From NCBI GenBank assembly GCA_022059125.1, contig JAEUWY010000002.1:5394001-5458000 (forward strand): a stretch of 64,000 nt of DNA. The letters run 5' to 3'. Numbering within the stretch: the first letter of the stretch is position 1; each line of letters opens with the position of its first letter. The stretch comes from Corynespora cassiicola (lineage: Eukaryota; Ascomycota; Dothideomycetes; Pleosporales; Corynesporascaceae). The notes below the pieces were generated by a model. That model worked only from the letters and a program-made list of their open reading frames with translations, did no database searches and had not been told where the DNA came from. A program made the translations under genes and the position numbers. Shown piece after piece: positions 11,304 through 22,913 of the stretch.

Positions 11304-12319
11304 TTACCTTCCTACGTCTTCCTGCGGGCCAGCAAAGTACGGAATATCATTCGGAAGATCATAGGGATCCCTGAGTGTGTACTGATACAGATCGCTAGCC
11401 TTGAAAACTCGATTAGAGTTCACATCTAACATTCTTTCGCCTCTATCGTCTTTAAATTTGACCCAATTAGCCTTGATCGATGCATTTGGTCCTGCAACAA
11501 CAGGGTCGAAGACGTTGTCGTAATACGAGTGCTCAATCAGCAAATTGGTATGGCCACGCGCATAGGTTCCATAGGCTGTGCAGTTGCGGAAATAGTTATT
11601 GTACATGTGGCATTTCTCCAGGTTGTCAGCAGAAGGGTTTCGGGCATTTGTTGAATTGAAGAAGTTGTCATTGATCGTGGCTTTGGCAATGACATTTTGA
11701 GTCCATCCGATTCCAAAGGCTTTGTTGTGTTCCGAAAAGATGCAGTTTGATACAGTGACATAATCTGAGTCGCGGCGCAGATCAATAAGACCGTCGTTCA
11801 TGCGAGCGAACTGACCCACTTAGTATTCGGACAATATAGTACCATCCTCGCTCGACTCACCTTGACGTGGTCAATCCAGATGTTTGTTCCGGTGTCGACC
11901 TGAATTCCATCCCAGTCCTCTCCTTTTCCTGGCCAATCTTCAAGTATGCGTGTATCACTCACTTGCAGATTACGCAGGATGATGTTTCTCGTTTCCTTGA
12001 CAGCGAAACCGCCGCCTAGGACCTTTGCATCCTTGCCGACCCCGATTATCGTTTTGTTGCTGGCAATGGGTATCTCAAATCCGCGTGGCTCAGCTGTAAG
12101 CTCTCCGTTGACTCTAATGATAAGTGGCCCTTGCTGTGATGCGTAGTCTCTGAGCTCCTGGAATGTATTTGCGAACACGATTTGGCCACCTTTCCCCCCT
12201 ACGGTACCCCCATTCAGTGACGCAAAACCATGGGCTTCATCTTCACAACGATCACAAGTAGTGTTTTGCGATGCGATGGTCGTTATGAGGAGAAATAAAA
12301 AAGCTGATTTCCAATGCAT
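11304..12319 (-). CDS. Secreted pectate lyase, polysaccharide lyase family 1
   Basis: Two exons: 11861-12319 and 11304-11810 (50-bp intron, GTGAGT..TCAG); 321 aa with a signal peptide of about 17 residues. The parallel beta-helix lyase core is visible: FANTFQELRDYA, the NKTIIGVG motif, RNIILRNLQ, the WDGIQVDTGTNIWIDH segment, and NDGLIDLRRDSDYVTVSN, followed by NKAFGIGWT. These match PL1 pectate lyases, which cleave polygalacturonate by Ca-dependent beta-elimination. The intron falls right after IDHVK, inside the conserved block. Several NxS/T sites suggest glycosylation. It is in the same orientation as the sugar transporter gene downstream. Spacing around WIDH is shorter than in typical bacterial Pel enzymes. 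Confidence 0.9.
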
Positions 12320-12936
12320 CTTGAAGCATCCAAAGCTTAGGGAACTTCAAATAATAGCACAAGATGGAACTATTCAGTCTTGTTTGATATTTATAGTGTC
12401 TATAGATGGGAATGCTACACTGGACTACACAGTCAGAGGCTCGAAAGAACGTAGCGCTACCGAAGCATAATTGCGTAAGAGCATTGGGCACTCTGCCACA
12501 TGGGACTGAAGAGGCCCCTCCGGAAGGAATTCCTCCATGCAAAACCTAGGTTCAGCTCAATGATTCTCGAGTAAAGTCGATCGAACGCAAGTCAAATCCA
12601 CCAATAACAGGGTTAGGTTTGAGTTTAGCGCCAGCCGTAGCACGAGTTGGAGTCCGTGGAGTCCGTGATGAGACATGAAATTTTGGGTTCAGGAAAGCTG
12701 CGTAGGATGCGAAAATGCGGGGATAGGACGGTGGAGGCCTAGAGATAGAAACCATTGCCAATTTGGGATGTACCTTGCATATATTTTAGGCTAAATTCTC
12801 AGAACTCAGGCTATCGGGTTCCTGAGAACAAAAACTCAGAGAAGACAAATTATCAAGTGCAATCGAACATCATTCAAATTTTTCTTGGAAGAATTCAATA
12901 ATTTTCCAAGAAAGTTCCACAGGAGAGCGCTGATTT

Positions 12937-13932
12937 TCAGAGGGCATTTCCGTCGACTCTTGCATCATCTGGTAGCTCGTACATGGGCTCAACCTCTAGC
13001 GCTCCTCTCTGTCGAAACGCATCCCAAGGCTTGTATTCACCCTCGGATACTCCAGCTGGAATATCAATGGTCTTTTTATACCTTTTTCGGATTATGAGCA
13101 TCGCGATAACTAGTGCAGATACTCCTATGCCGCCGAAGAGGAGCCTATTCCAATTCCAATCTTTGCGCCGACAAAGAGTCCATTGTTTTTTTAGTCCGGT
13201 GAGCTTGAGATAAACGTGGTAGCAGGAAGAGGTAGTGTGGGTGTGGGGTTGGGTAGAGTGATTGTTGAGGCTTCCGTGACAGAATGGCTAGTTGTAGACT
13301 CTGGACGATCCACATCATAACCCACAACAGCGATCGCACCCGCGCTCGATGAAAATTCCATTTTAGTAGTGGTTATTTCCCATTCGGAGGGTGAGTTTTT
13401 AGGAATCCATGCATATGTTAGTTCCATTCCACTTCTCAGGTTGGAAATGCAATCGCCATTAACAGGCCCGGGCGTGGCATGAGTCAGTCTGTAGCCTCTA
13501 TTACCATATGAAACAAAGTATGTCAAAGCATTGTGTAAGATTTACCTACGATGGGCAACACATTATCTGTGTTGTGGATGTGTTCTTAGTGAAGGTCGCG
13601 ACAGTCGTCCAATCGCTGGGGCATATCAAAGGCTGTATACTAACGACGGTATGTTCATTGCCCCCATTTCCCATTCTTGCCTGTTCCCACTATGTAGTGA
13701 CTGCCGAGGGTGCGCATTTTACTTGAGAGTCTATGTCCAGGCCATAGCCAGGATCAAAGGCAACTAGGCTGGGTCCATTGAGCCTGAAAATTGACTCACA
13801 TCCAGAGGAAGGGGTAAAAATACTGGTGAGTGGGATCCAAGACGTTACGTCGCCATTGTTGGTCTCTGTCGGTATTGACATTGGATTTGACAATGGGAAA
13901 GATAAATTAGCCCCCAAGCCTGGAAGAGTGGC
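12937..13932 (-). pseudogene. Broken single-pass surface protein gene next to AT block A
   Basis: Minus-strand remains of a secreted/membrane-anchored fungal protein. An exon starting at 13932 after a TTTTAG acceptor has a conserved-looking ectodomain (SGCESIF, GPSLVAFDPGYGLDID). The frame hits TAG at 13690-13692 inside a segment reading SAVTT-stop-WEQ, where related sequences would have Trp-Trp. Beyond an intron (GTAGGT..AATAG) the reading resumes as SGYRLTH..NGDCISNL, then a Ser/Thr-rich stalk, TAA at 13191-13193, a frameshift near 13150, a hydrophobic helix and a basic-to-acidic tail ending at 12937. The 5' coding exon is missing or unreadable: only about 80 bp separate the acceptor from the repeat block. 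Family function is unknown. TGG-to-TAG is a RIP-type transition. Confidence 0.72.
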
Positions 13933-14785
13933 CTAAAAGTGGAGTTACAATCTAGAGGTACCAGAAAGCAAGGAGCAGTCTCGGCTTAAGAAACTTGTGT
14001 GATGAACTGCATAACGTAAACTATAAGCAAGCGACGTACTTAATACTAAATATTTATATAAAATTTTAAAGCTTAATAACTTTCTAATTATAATAGCTAT
14101 TAAAATAAAAATTTAATATATATAAAGCTAAAATTTATAGTTTTTTATAAATATAAAAATTATATTTATAAATTTACTAATAAAAACGTTATTAAACTTT
14201 AAAATTTATATAAAATAGTATTAGTTTAGTTAATATAATAACTTTAAATAAGCTATAATAAATTATAATTATTTTTATAAACTATATAAATATATATTAG
14301 TTTATTAAAGTAATTATTATAGCGTATAGTATTTATTTTAGTATAGTTTATTTAGTTTTTTTTAAAAATATTAAAAAAAAAAAAGTTAAATTTAGTATTT
14401 TATATAAGTAAATATATATTACTAAAATATATTTTACTTTAATACTTAATTTTAGTATTTATTTTTATAAAATATTTTAATTCTAATAATAATTTATAGT
14501 ATTTAGTTTATAATAAGCTTAAAACTATTTAAAAAACTACTATTATTTAAAAATTTAATTATATAAACTATTTTTAAGTAATATATTAAATTAAACTAAA
14601 TGAACTTTATTAAAATAAGTACTATATACTATAATAAAATATTCTATTTATAAAAAAGATATTATAATTTATTATAGCTAATTTGAAATTATTATATTAA
14701 CTAAACTAATACAATTTTATATGTAAATTTTAAAATTTAATAACTTTTTTTTTAAATAAATTTAAAAAAATAATTTTTATATTTA

Positions 14786-14799
14786 TAAAAGGCTATAAA
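14786..14799. repeat. Target-site duplication, 1.6-kb repeat copy A (left)
   Basis: TAAAAGGCTATAAA; its partner at 18134-18147 is TAAAAAGCTATAAA, a 13/14 match differing only by a G/A transition. The inverted copy of this host sequence in the left arm of the enclosing element has it only once, supporting duplication on insertion. Confidence 0.7.
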
Positions 14800-17700
14800 A
14801 AAAGCTACAGAAGTTTTTTTCTCTTAGCTGTACTAGACTAGAACTAAACAGTAAATATAAATTAATAAAAAAAACAGAAATAATACTAGTTAAGTATCTA
14901 ATAAAACAGTAATTAAAAATAATAAAAAATACTTAAGTTATTAATAAGTAAGTAAGTAATTTTTATTTTATAAATTTATTAGCTTATTAGCTTATAAATT
15001 TATAACTATATAAATTATAAATTACAGATTATAAATTATAAAAGTAATAAAAAAATACTATTTTAAAATTTTAAAGTTTTAAAACTTTAAAGCTCTAAAA
15101 ATTTATTTAAAAATAACGTAAATAAAAAATATAATTTATAATTATTAAAGTATTAAATATAAAGCGTAGTTACGTAAAGTAAAATACTTTTAATAAATTA
15201 CTATAAACTTTAATTAAAAGCTTTAGATAAAAGCTTTAATATTATAAAAATTTAACTTTTATAAAAATTTATCTAAATAAGTATTATAAAAAAAAGCTAT
15301 TACTGTTTAAAAAAGTATTATTAGCTATATTTATAACAACTGTGCAAATTATTTACTTTTTAAATTTTATTATACTTTATATCTATACGCGTAAGTTTTA
15401 AAACTTATATTAAAATTATAATTAATTATTATAGTTAGTTTATAAACTACAGACTATAAACTAGCTTACAGTTAATTATAAGTTTTTAAAATTAATAGCT
15501 GTATTATAATAAGCTAATTAATATAATAATATAGATTTTGTTTTTATAGTTCTCCGGGCTGTAAGTATTACTAATATTACTAATATTATTATAATAATTT
15601 TTATTACTATATATATTTTTTTATTATAATAATTTTATAAAATTTAATATATAGAATTTTAAAAAAAAAAATTAATAAATATAAAATTATATATACTAAT
15701 ATAAATTATAAGCGAGCGACGCACATAAGTAAATAACGTATTTTCTAACTACTCTAGTACATATATAACTACTTACTTAACTACTTTAAAAGAATACTGT
15801 AATAATTAATATAAATAGTAAATAAAATAGTTATACTACTATTTTATATATATAAATTTTATATTTTTATTTTTTATAGCGTGTACAGCGCGCTTTTAAC
15901 TACTAACTACTACTAAAATAAATTATTTTTTTATACTTTTTTTTATTTAATTACTTTTTAACGTTTTTTTAAGTAATAATTTTAGCTTTTTTAGCTTTTA
16001 TTAAAAACATTTTATACTAAATTTTTTTTTTTAATACGCTGCGTAGCGGTTTTATTAGTTTTTTTAAAAAATTTATTTTAGCTTTTAAGTAATACAGATA
16101 TATAAAATATTACTATAGTTTTTTTTTAAGCTAACTAATAGCTATAAAAATAAAAATAAGTAATAAATTTTTATTCTTTTTAATTTTATTATAAATTAAT
16201 ATAAATTAAGCTTTTAGCTTATACGCGTTATTTAGTATTTTAGTTTTTTATTAAATAACTTTAGAAAAAACTAGCGTAAATATATATAATTTTATATTAA
16301 ATTTTAAAAATACTATTTTTAAATTATATAAAACTATTTTAGTTTTTTAAAAGCTTACGCGTATATTAGTTCTAGTAAAAAATTATTTAATTTTTTTTTA
16401 AAAACTAATAAAAAAATAATTTTATTAATATAATTAATATAATTATATACTAAACTAAAAATTTTATTACTGTATACCCGCTTTAAAAGTAAAAAGCACT
16501 CTATATTACGTAGTTAAAAAATATATATATAAAGTAATAATTTTACTTTTTATATAAAAATTTTAAAAAACTAAAAAATTATAGCTTTTATAGCTATTAA
16601 TAATAAATAGTTAGTATATTTTTACTGTATAGTTTTACGTATAAATATTAAAATATTTTAGCTAATATATTTTTAGTTTATTTATTATTTAGTCTGTTTT
16701 ACGAAGCGATATATACTAATTAAATAAAATATTATTTTTTTTAAATTATATAAAAAAATAGTACTTATCTGTAAAAATAATAAAAAAAAATTTATTTAGC
16801 TATATATATTAATTTTTTAAATTACTATAATTTATTTATAATTATTTAGCTAAATATTTTTTAGCTAATTTTATTTTTTTAAAACTATAACTACTAATTA
16901 AGCTAAAATTATATTTATTATAAAGTTTATTTTATTAAAGTTATACGTGTTTTTATTAATAATACTATTTTTTTTTATATAATATAGTAACTTAAACTAA
17001 AAACTAATAATTTTAAAATTTTTATATAAAATATACTAGTAATTTTACTAGTAAATTAATTAAACTTAAAAATTTAGCTAATACTTAATAAAATTACTAA
17101 ATTAGTTAATACTAATATAATCTGCACTTTATTTAGTAAGTAACTAATTAACTATATTATATATAGCAGTTAGCGTAGGCGTAAACTTTTATAAATTTAG
17201 CTTAAAAATATAAATAATAATACTTTTTTTAATTTTAGCTAGCTGTTTTAAATTAGACTAGTAATTATATTATATAAATTATCTTAAATATTAGTAATAA
17301 ATTATAGTTTTTAAAATATTATAAGTAGTAGCAGTATATCGCACTTTTTAAATTAATTAATTTTTAATAATTAAAATTTTTTTTAGTAAAAATATTATAT
17401 ATATAAATAGTATTTACTAAAGTAGTTAGAAAGTACGTCGCTTACTTATATACGTCACTTACTTATAGTTTATATTAACTATTTTTATATACTTATTACT
17501 ATATTTAAATATATATTTTATATAGTAAGTAATATTTTTTTATTTTTTAGTTAAGTATTTTTTTAAAATAAAAAAAAACGTCTAAATACGTACGTAACAG
17601 TATTTATAAAAAATAATATTTATAAAAAATAACGTTTATAAAAAACAGTTTTTAACGTTAATAGTTTTTTTATTTAATTAATTAATTCTTTTTTTAAGTT

Positions 17701-18133
17701 TTTACTATAACTGCTATAAACTATTTTATATATAATTATACTATATATAACTATAATAATAAAAAATGTATATAAAATAATTAAAATAGTAAAAAATAAT
17801 AGTATTAAAAAGTAAGTATATAGGCAGCGGCGATTATATAAACTATATAATATAAATGTAAAAAATTAAAAAGTAAAAATATCTTCTAAAAATTATATAG
17901 TTATAGTTATAGTTATTATAAATTAAAAATAGAAAAAATTATTAAAAAATTATTATTATTTAAAGTAAAAGCGTAAATTACGTATTAATATTATATTATA
18001 TAATAAAATAATATTATAAAATATACAAAATTACGCAACGGGTAGTACGTGCTAACTAAAATAAAATAAAAATAAAATAATATACTTACTGCTTATTAAT
18101 AATAAAATAGAAATAGTAGAAAAAAACAGAAAC
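14800..18133. mobile_element. 1.6-kb retroposon-like repeat, copy A (split)
   Basis: Begins AAAAGCTACAGAAG and ends near AAAAAAACAGAAAC. Subtracting the internal transposon leaves about 1.56 kb that aligns along its length with copies at 35891-37513, 57297-58943 (inverted) and 63043-64000 (inverted, cut by the window). It is flanked by 14-bp direct repeats. No coding capacity is readable. Confidence 0.7.
15699..17475. mobile_element. 1,777-bp TA-flanked transposon nested in the 1.6-kb repeat
   Basis: The terminal inverted repeats are about 60 bp; left and right arms differ at about 11 positions, all C/T or G/A transitions. Their first bases match the ends of the enclosing block A element (ACG decayed to ATA). 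TA dinucleotides flank it at 15697-15698 and 17476-17477. Two other copies of the host repeat give an uninterrupted site with a single TA (near 36751 and 57977), which proves insertion at TA. Length fits pogo/Fot1-type or Tc1/mariner transposons. No transposase could be read through the decay. Confidence 0.82.
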
Positions 18134-18147
18134 TAAAAAGCTATAAA
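18134..18147. repeat. Target-site duplication, 1.6-kb repeat copy A (right)
   Basis: Partner of 14786-14799; see that entry. Confidence 0.7.
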
Positions 18148-18286
18148 TTTTAACTTTATATATATTAAACTTTTATTTTAATAGCTATTATAATTAGAAA
18201 GTTATCTAGCTTTAAAATTTTATATAAATATTTAGTATAAAGTACGTCGCTGGCTTGTATGCGTTACTTGCTTATAGTTTACGTTA

Positions 18287-19269
18287 TGCAAAATCTTCGA
18301 TATTCTTGCCCATCCAAGGCACGTTTTCATCCAATTGGTTTCATGGTTTACCAAGTGCCAGATTCTCTAACCCGTCGGAGCAGGTGGCACGAAAGATGAT
18401 TCTCAGCTGATGATCCTTCACTCCCGACTATCTACTCTCCTTTTGGCCAAACTTTCGGATGTCATGGATACCATAGAGTGCTTGCATGTGTTAGAATATC
18501 TCATTTCTAGGATTTAAATTGTTAGCCGGGCTTTCATGTATAAGACACAAAACAAAAAGGTAGCTGAAAGTGGTTGACGAGCCGGTTTTCTTGCACTAGG
18601 ATCCGGTCGACCAGTGTTACTGTGAGATTGGGACGCTCTTGGCTTGCCTATGGGAGCATGATACATAGTGACACCGAGCGTATGCCTTATCTTCGGCGAT
18701 GAGGGATATGTAAATACCAACATGTATCATGCTAATGGAGATATTGTCGCGGGGGTGCCCCTTTCCTGCATTCTCGCGAAAAAAAAAAGGACCAACACTA
18801 GTCTAGTAGCCTGGTTTGTCTGATAGGTATTCCTAGAGTCTGGAATAGTAAGAGCAAGCTGCAGTGCATGTATTAATCTTTGTTTAACATCACAAGTTCT
18901 GTGACCAACGTGCGCTTTCCTATTAAAAAAATGCAAGCTTATGCTGTGCCACCCAAGTGCATTTTGCCCATCCACAAGCACGTTCGTGAACCAGCGGCGC
19001 TTATATCGTGATTTTAGAGTGAAACATCAGCTTCAGTGAAATATACTCAAGCTATTTTGAGGAAACTAGAGTTTGACTGTATTGCAGACTCCCTCATACA
19101 TGGGGGAAAGAGTGGGCGCCGAGGTTCTTTATCCGTGCACGGCCCACCAACTCCAGTACTACATCAACACTGCTGGCGTAATTAAAAGTCCTCACCCCTT
19201 AGTTTGCGCTCTTTCAAAACCAAGTAGCCTAGATGATTCAGGTGCTTCTACCGATCGTATCCTAAAAAA
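18287..19269. other. Intergenic region after block A
   Basis: Base composition returns sharply to normal at 18287. No gene is supported. Short frames near 18514-18723 and 18727-18981 (-) show no domain or start context of note. Confidence 0.45.
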
Positions 19270-21143
19270 ATGGCGCCGCGCCCATCTCGAGCGAGGAGGC
19301 AGGCTTTGGAGGGCAAGTCAAAGCCAACTTCATCGCCCGCAAGCACTTTGACAGCCCGCAAGACATCCTCGATCACCATTATTACGGATATCTTCATATG
19401 CCTGATTGGATATCTTCTCTCACCACTTCGACCTCCTTCCGAGACCCAATGGTACGCCAGACGACAGGAGGTCAAGGAAGCTTTTGTGGCTAGCTGGAAT
19501 GCTTATAGCAAATATGCTTGGGGTTAGTAAACTTCACCCTTAGACCCCCTGTGTTGATTTTTTAGGAAACGGCCAATTCCATCCTGTATCCAAGGCCGGG
19601 TCCCAGATGAGTCCCAAGGGGCTGGGTTGGATCATCGTCGACAGCCTAGACACACTGATGATTATGAATCTTACCGGGCAGCTGATAGACTGTCGTAAGT
19701 GGCTCCACAGAAATCTTGACTACGACCAGGATCAAGATGTCAACACGTTTGAGACCACAATTCGCATACTTGGGGGTCTGCTCTCAGCACATTATCTGTC
19801 CAGCACAGTTCCTGGGGCGTCTTCAAGGAGAGATCGTGTCTACCTAGATAAAGCGATCGACCTCGCAGACCGCCTTCTCGGAGCGTATGATACCAGAACC
19901 GGCATATCTTACGCAAGTTTACATCTTGCCAATCGAAAGGGGATATGATCCCACGCCGACGGATGGTCTTCCTCTACAGCCGAGGCTACGACGTTGCAAC
20001 CAGAAATGAAATATCTTTCGAACATCACGGGGAACGAGATATACTGGCGCAAAGCAGAAAAAGTCATGGAGGCAATAGAATCTGCTGGTGCAGCGGAGGG
20101 TCTTGTTCCCATCTTTGTGGACCCGCATTCAGGCAGATATACTAGCCAGGAGATTCGATTAGGGAGTCGAGGTGACTCATACTATAGTTAGTCTTCTCTT
20201 CAAGATATTGAGCCGGATGCACTTGTTGACAAGAACGGAATATCTTGTCAAACAATACCACCAAACTTCTGGAAAGGAGCCAATATATCATGACATGTGG
20301 CAGGAAGCCCTACAAGGAATCCAAAAGCACTTGACCATGCCCACCAAGAATACCAAATTGAACATTGTGGCAGAACTTCCACGCGGCGTAGGTGGTCAGC
20401 TATTGCCCAAGATGGACCACCTGGCCTGCTTTCTTCCAGGTGTCATCGCGCTCGATATAACGGGTGGGCTCACAAAGGCCGAGTATAAGCAATTGCATAA
20501 TTGGACTAGGGAGCAAACTCAGCAGATGAGGCTTGCTAGGGAGCTGACAAAGACTTGCTGGAGCATGTACAATGTGACTGCAACCGGTCTTGCACCCGAG
20601 ATTGTTTGGTTCCGTACCAGCGAAAATCAACTCCAGCCGCGTATGCATAAGTCTCCGCATGTTGGAAGCAGCTCGAATTCAAGGTCACTGCGGATGAAAG
20701 ATGTTGAGGTACGGCCGCTTGATGCGCACAACCTTCAACGACCTGAGACTATAGAGAGCTTATTCGTGATGTGGCGAGTCACAAGAGACCCTATATACCG
20801 TGAGTGGGGATGGGAAATCTTCAAGGCATTCCAACAGTATACGACGATTCCACTTGGTGAGGGCCACTCTTCGCTCGACAATGTCAATGCTGTTCCTCCG
20901 CCGCGAACAGATAACATGGAAAGCTTTTGGTTGGTATGTTACAACTCAACTTTACGCTTTTCTAGAATACTAACATCATTTCAGGCTGAGACACTAAAAT
21001 ATCTATACCTGCTATTCTCCCCCGATGACGTCCTTCCACTTAGTGAGGTTGTATTCAACAACGAACCACTCGTCTATCCCCGTATCGAGCTTGGACAGTT
21101 TGCTACCGGGTGGAAAAGAAAGCATAGCCGAAGACTTAATTAA
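19270..21143 (+). pseudogene. GH47 class I alpha-1,2-mannosidase pseudogene
   Basis: Exons 19270-19522, 19566-20186, about 20239-20933, 20985-21143. Family enzymes trim mannose from N-glycans in the secretory pathway. The N-terminus has a short basic segment and one hydrophobic anchor. Hallmarks: GLGWIIVDSLDTLMIM, FETTIRILGGLLSAHY, GRYTSQEIRLGSRGDSYY, EYLVKQY, PETIESLFVMWR, ETLKYLYLLFSPDD. Defects: an in-frame TGA at 19946-19948 directly before the SHADG segment; the acceptor expected at 20237-20238 reads GG instead of AG, so no splice joins SRGDSYY to EYLVKQY in frame; and the Ca-binding FNTEAHP motif near the C-terminus reads FNNEPLV. The rest of the frame is intact on both sides of the TGA, so decay is recent or the gene was lost by few events. 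It starts about 1 kb from AT block A. Confidence 0.85.
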
Positions 21144-21617
21144 ATGCTCCCTTGGAGATGATAATTACACTAACAGGCAACCTGATTCGTAAACAGTCAA
21201 TTAATTTTTTAAAAAAAGTTAGCAAATCAATCATGATTTTTGAATTCGAAAAACTGTACTGTAGGTCTAAGAAGGGTACAGCTGTTGTGTATCCGGACTT
21301 GGATGTATGGAAAGCAATAAAGGATGAGGAATATAACTTTGAAGCTACATAGTTAATAGACCTTATCTACCAAGGCAATGGCTCCAAATAATCCACGGTC
21401 AACAGAAGCACTTTATGGTATGGAACTATTAATAAGTCTTGATTCGCAGCTCAGGCTTCTTAGTACTCTCTGCCAAATTCTGTTGCTCGATCTCCATCGC
21501 ATGATGAGCCTCCAACGTGTGCTTGTCAAAACGCTCTCGCAATATTTCCCACTGTTTCTCCTCTCCAAGCGGTGAAATTTTGTCTCCTTCGAGACTGGAA
21601 TTCCCATCCTCAGCAGA

Positions 21618-22331
21618 TTAATACTCATCGTCGCTCACAAAGCAGGAAACCTCATTTGTTAACTCCTTGGGCGGATCCCAGTGACAATGCCGCCGCAAAC
21701 AGTACGTTGAATTAAAAATGCCTCTTTGGTCATAATCCTCAGAAGCCAGATCCTGTAAAAAATCCAGGACGTTTTCAAAAGCCACTAGCTTCTGGGCGAC
21801 ATATCTAAACGGCTTTCGAAACCCCATGATCCCAGCCCGGAACGAATCCGGCGAAAGCCCCATCTCACCCCATCGTTGCAGAAGTCCCAAAATCTCCTCC
21901 GCTATGTCAAGCTCATCAGCATATAGCGCATTAATCTTGTTCTCCCCAAAGTCGGACAGGAAAGCGCGGAGCCAGGGGTCGCGGACAAACCCCACATTAA
22001 CCCGCAAAGCCCTGTCTGTTATCAATCTCTGTGCAAGGCGTTGTCCCTTCTTCCAGTAGGCTCGTAGGTCCTTGATAACATTGTCCAGAAAAATAGCGTC
22101 CGAGGACGTGTATTCATTGCACTGAGTGCAGGGGCCGAAGTCTTCATACTGGGTTGCGATCATCGCTGGGTTGTCGATATCAGTCTGAAGAGGGTGACAA
22201 CTTGCGGGTGGAGCGGCTAAGCTTCTGTGAAGACCGAAAATGTGGGCAGATCTGCAGGGTTGTGTGTGGTTATAAGTAGTGAGGAGGGATGCATGGCCGC
22301 AGGCGTAGTCTACGCGGGTGAATTTGCACAT
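21618..22331 (-). CDS. Conserved-looking fungal protein with Cys-rich N-terminus
   Basis: Single exon, 237 aa, no signal peptide or membrane segment. The N-terminal 71 residues contain a CGH motif and paired cysteines (CTQC) that could bind a metal; many uncharacterised fungal proteins begin with a similar MC(K/R)..YxCGH pattern. The C-terminal two thirds is predicted helical (Leu/Glu/Ala-rich: LDIAEEILGLLQRWGEM), ending in an acidic SDDEY. No family function is recognised. The gene converges on the mannosidase pseudogene, whose end lies 475 bp away. Confidence 0.62.
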   Translation of the reverse strand: MCKFTRVDYACGHASLLTTYNHTQPCRSAHIFGLHRSLAAPPASCHPLQTDIDNPAMIATQYEDFGPCTQCNEYTSSDAIFLDNVIKDLRAYWKKGQRLAQRLITDRALRVNVGFVRDPWLRAFLSDFGENKINALYADELDIAEEILGLLQRWGEMGLSPDSFRAGIMGFRKPFRYVAQKLVAFENVLDFLQDLASEDYDQRGIFNSTYCLRRHCHWDPPKELTNEVSCFVSDDEY

Positions 22332-22913
22332 GGTGGGTAGTTAGTTGGTTGGAGGAAACTTGGCTGTTGGAAGGTATGATCTACTTTGGATAGGCTTTGC
22401 TAGATCTTGAGATGACTGAATAATGGGTGCTGACTTCATTTGAGTTTAATAATGGGGCCAGATAAAGAACTTGTGATATGGCCATGACTATGATTCTCTG
22501 CATTGTAACTGGTGTTGTCTTAGGCTCACAGTCATTGTGAGACCATGCAGACGAGGCACCTGGCGATTAATATGTGTAAACCACATTGTTCAACCCAATA
22601 TAGGCAATGTATAAACCATAGGAATGCAAAAATTTAGGTCGAATTCCAAAGCGTACAAATGACGCATCGCTATGCTCTTAATGCTAAGCAAGATCAACAA
22701 GAACCAAAATGGGATATCCACGCCTCTTCCACCACTCCGATCAATCAATCCCAATCAAACCTTCCCAGTCCTGAGGTCATCCAGAATCTTCCATAAAGTG
22801 TGAGGGCGATGTGTAAGTTATTCAGGGCTAGGAAATTGGAAGCCATCATCTCTTCACTTCGATGCTCATCATAGCCATTTCTCTACAGTCGCTCTCCGTC
22901 TTCCCTAGATCCA
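22332..22913. other. Intergenic region, 0.6 kb
   Basis: Upstream of the 237-aa protein gene and downstream of the surface-protein gene. No feature recognised. Confidence 0.4.

Larger units (their letters stand above)
14014..18284. mobile_element. AT block A: TA-flanked inverted-repeat element with nested insertions
   Basis: Both ends read ACGTAAACTATAAGCAAG inward (14014 rightward, 18284 leftward) and each is flanked by TA (14012-14013, 18285-18286). The left arm (14014 to about 14290) reappears inverted at about 14640-14799, then after an interruption at 18134-18284. Uninterrupted, this would be roughly 0.9 kb with arms of about 280 bp, like a non-autonomous MITE or foldback element of a Tc1/mariner-pogo type transposon. 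The interruption is a 1.6-kb repeat (14800-18133), itself split by a 1,777-bp element (15699-17475). Sequence is extremely AT-rich with few CA/TG, as after RIP. The right end holds an extra 17-bp unit relative to the left. Confidence 0.8.

Noticed and set aside
14014..18284. Block A as a mitochondrial insertion or centromere
   Set aside because: Clear transposon termini, TA duplications and nested insertions explain the AT richness; no mitochondrial gene readable.
19946..19948. TGA as a selenocysteine codon in the mannosidase gene
   Set aside because: Pezizomycotina are not known to use selenocysteine, and the gene has further lesions.
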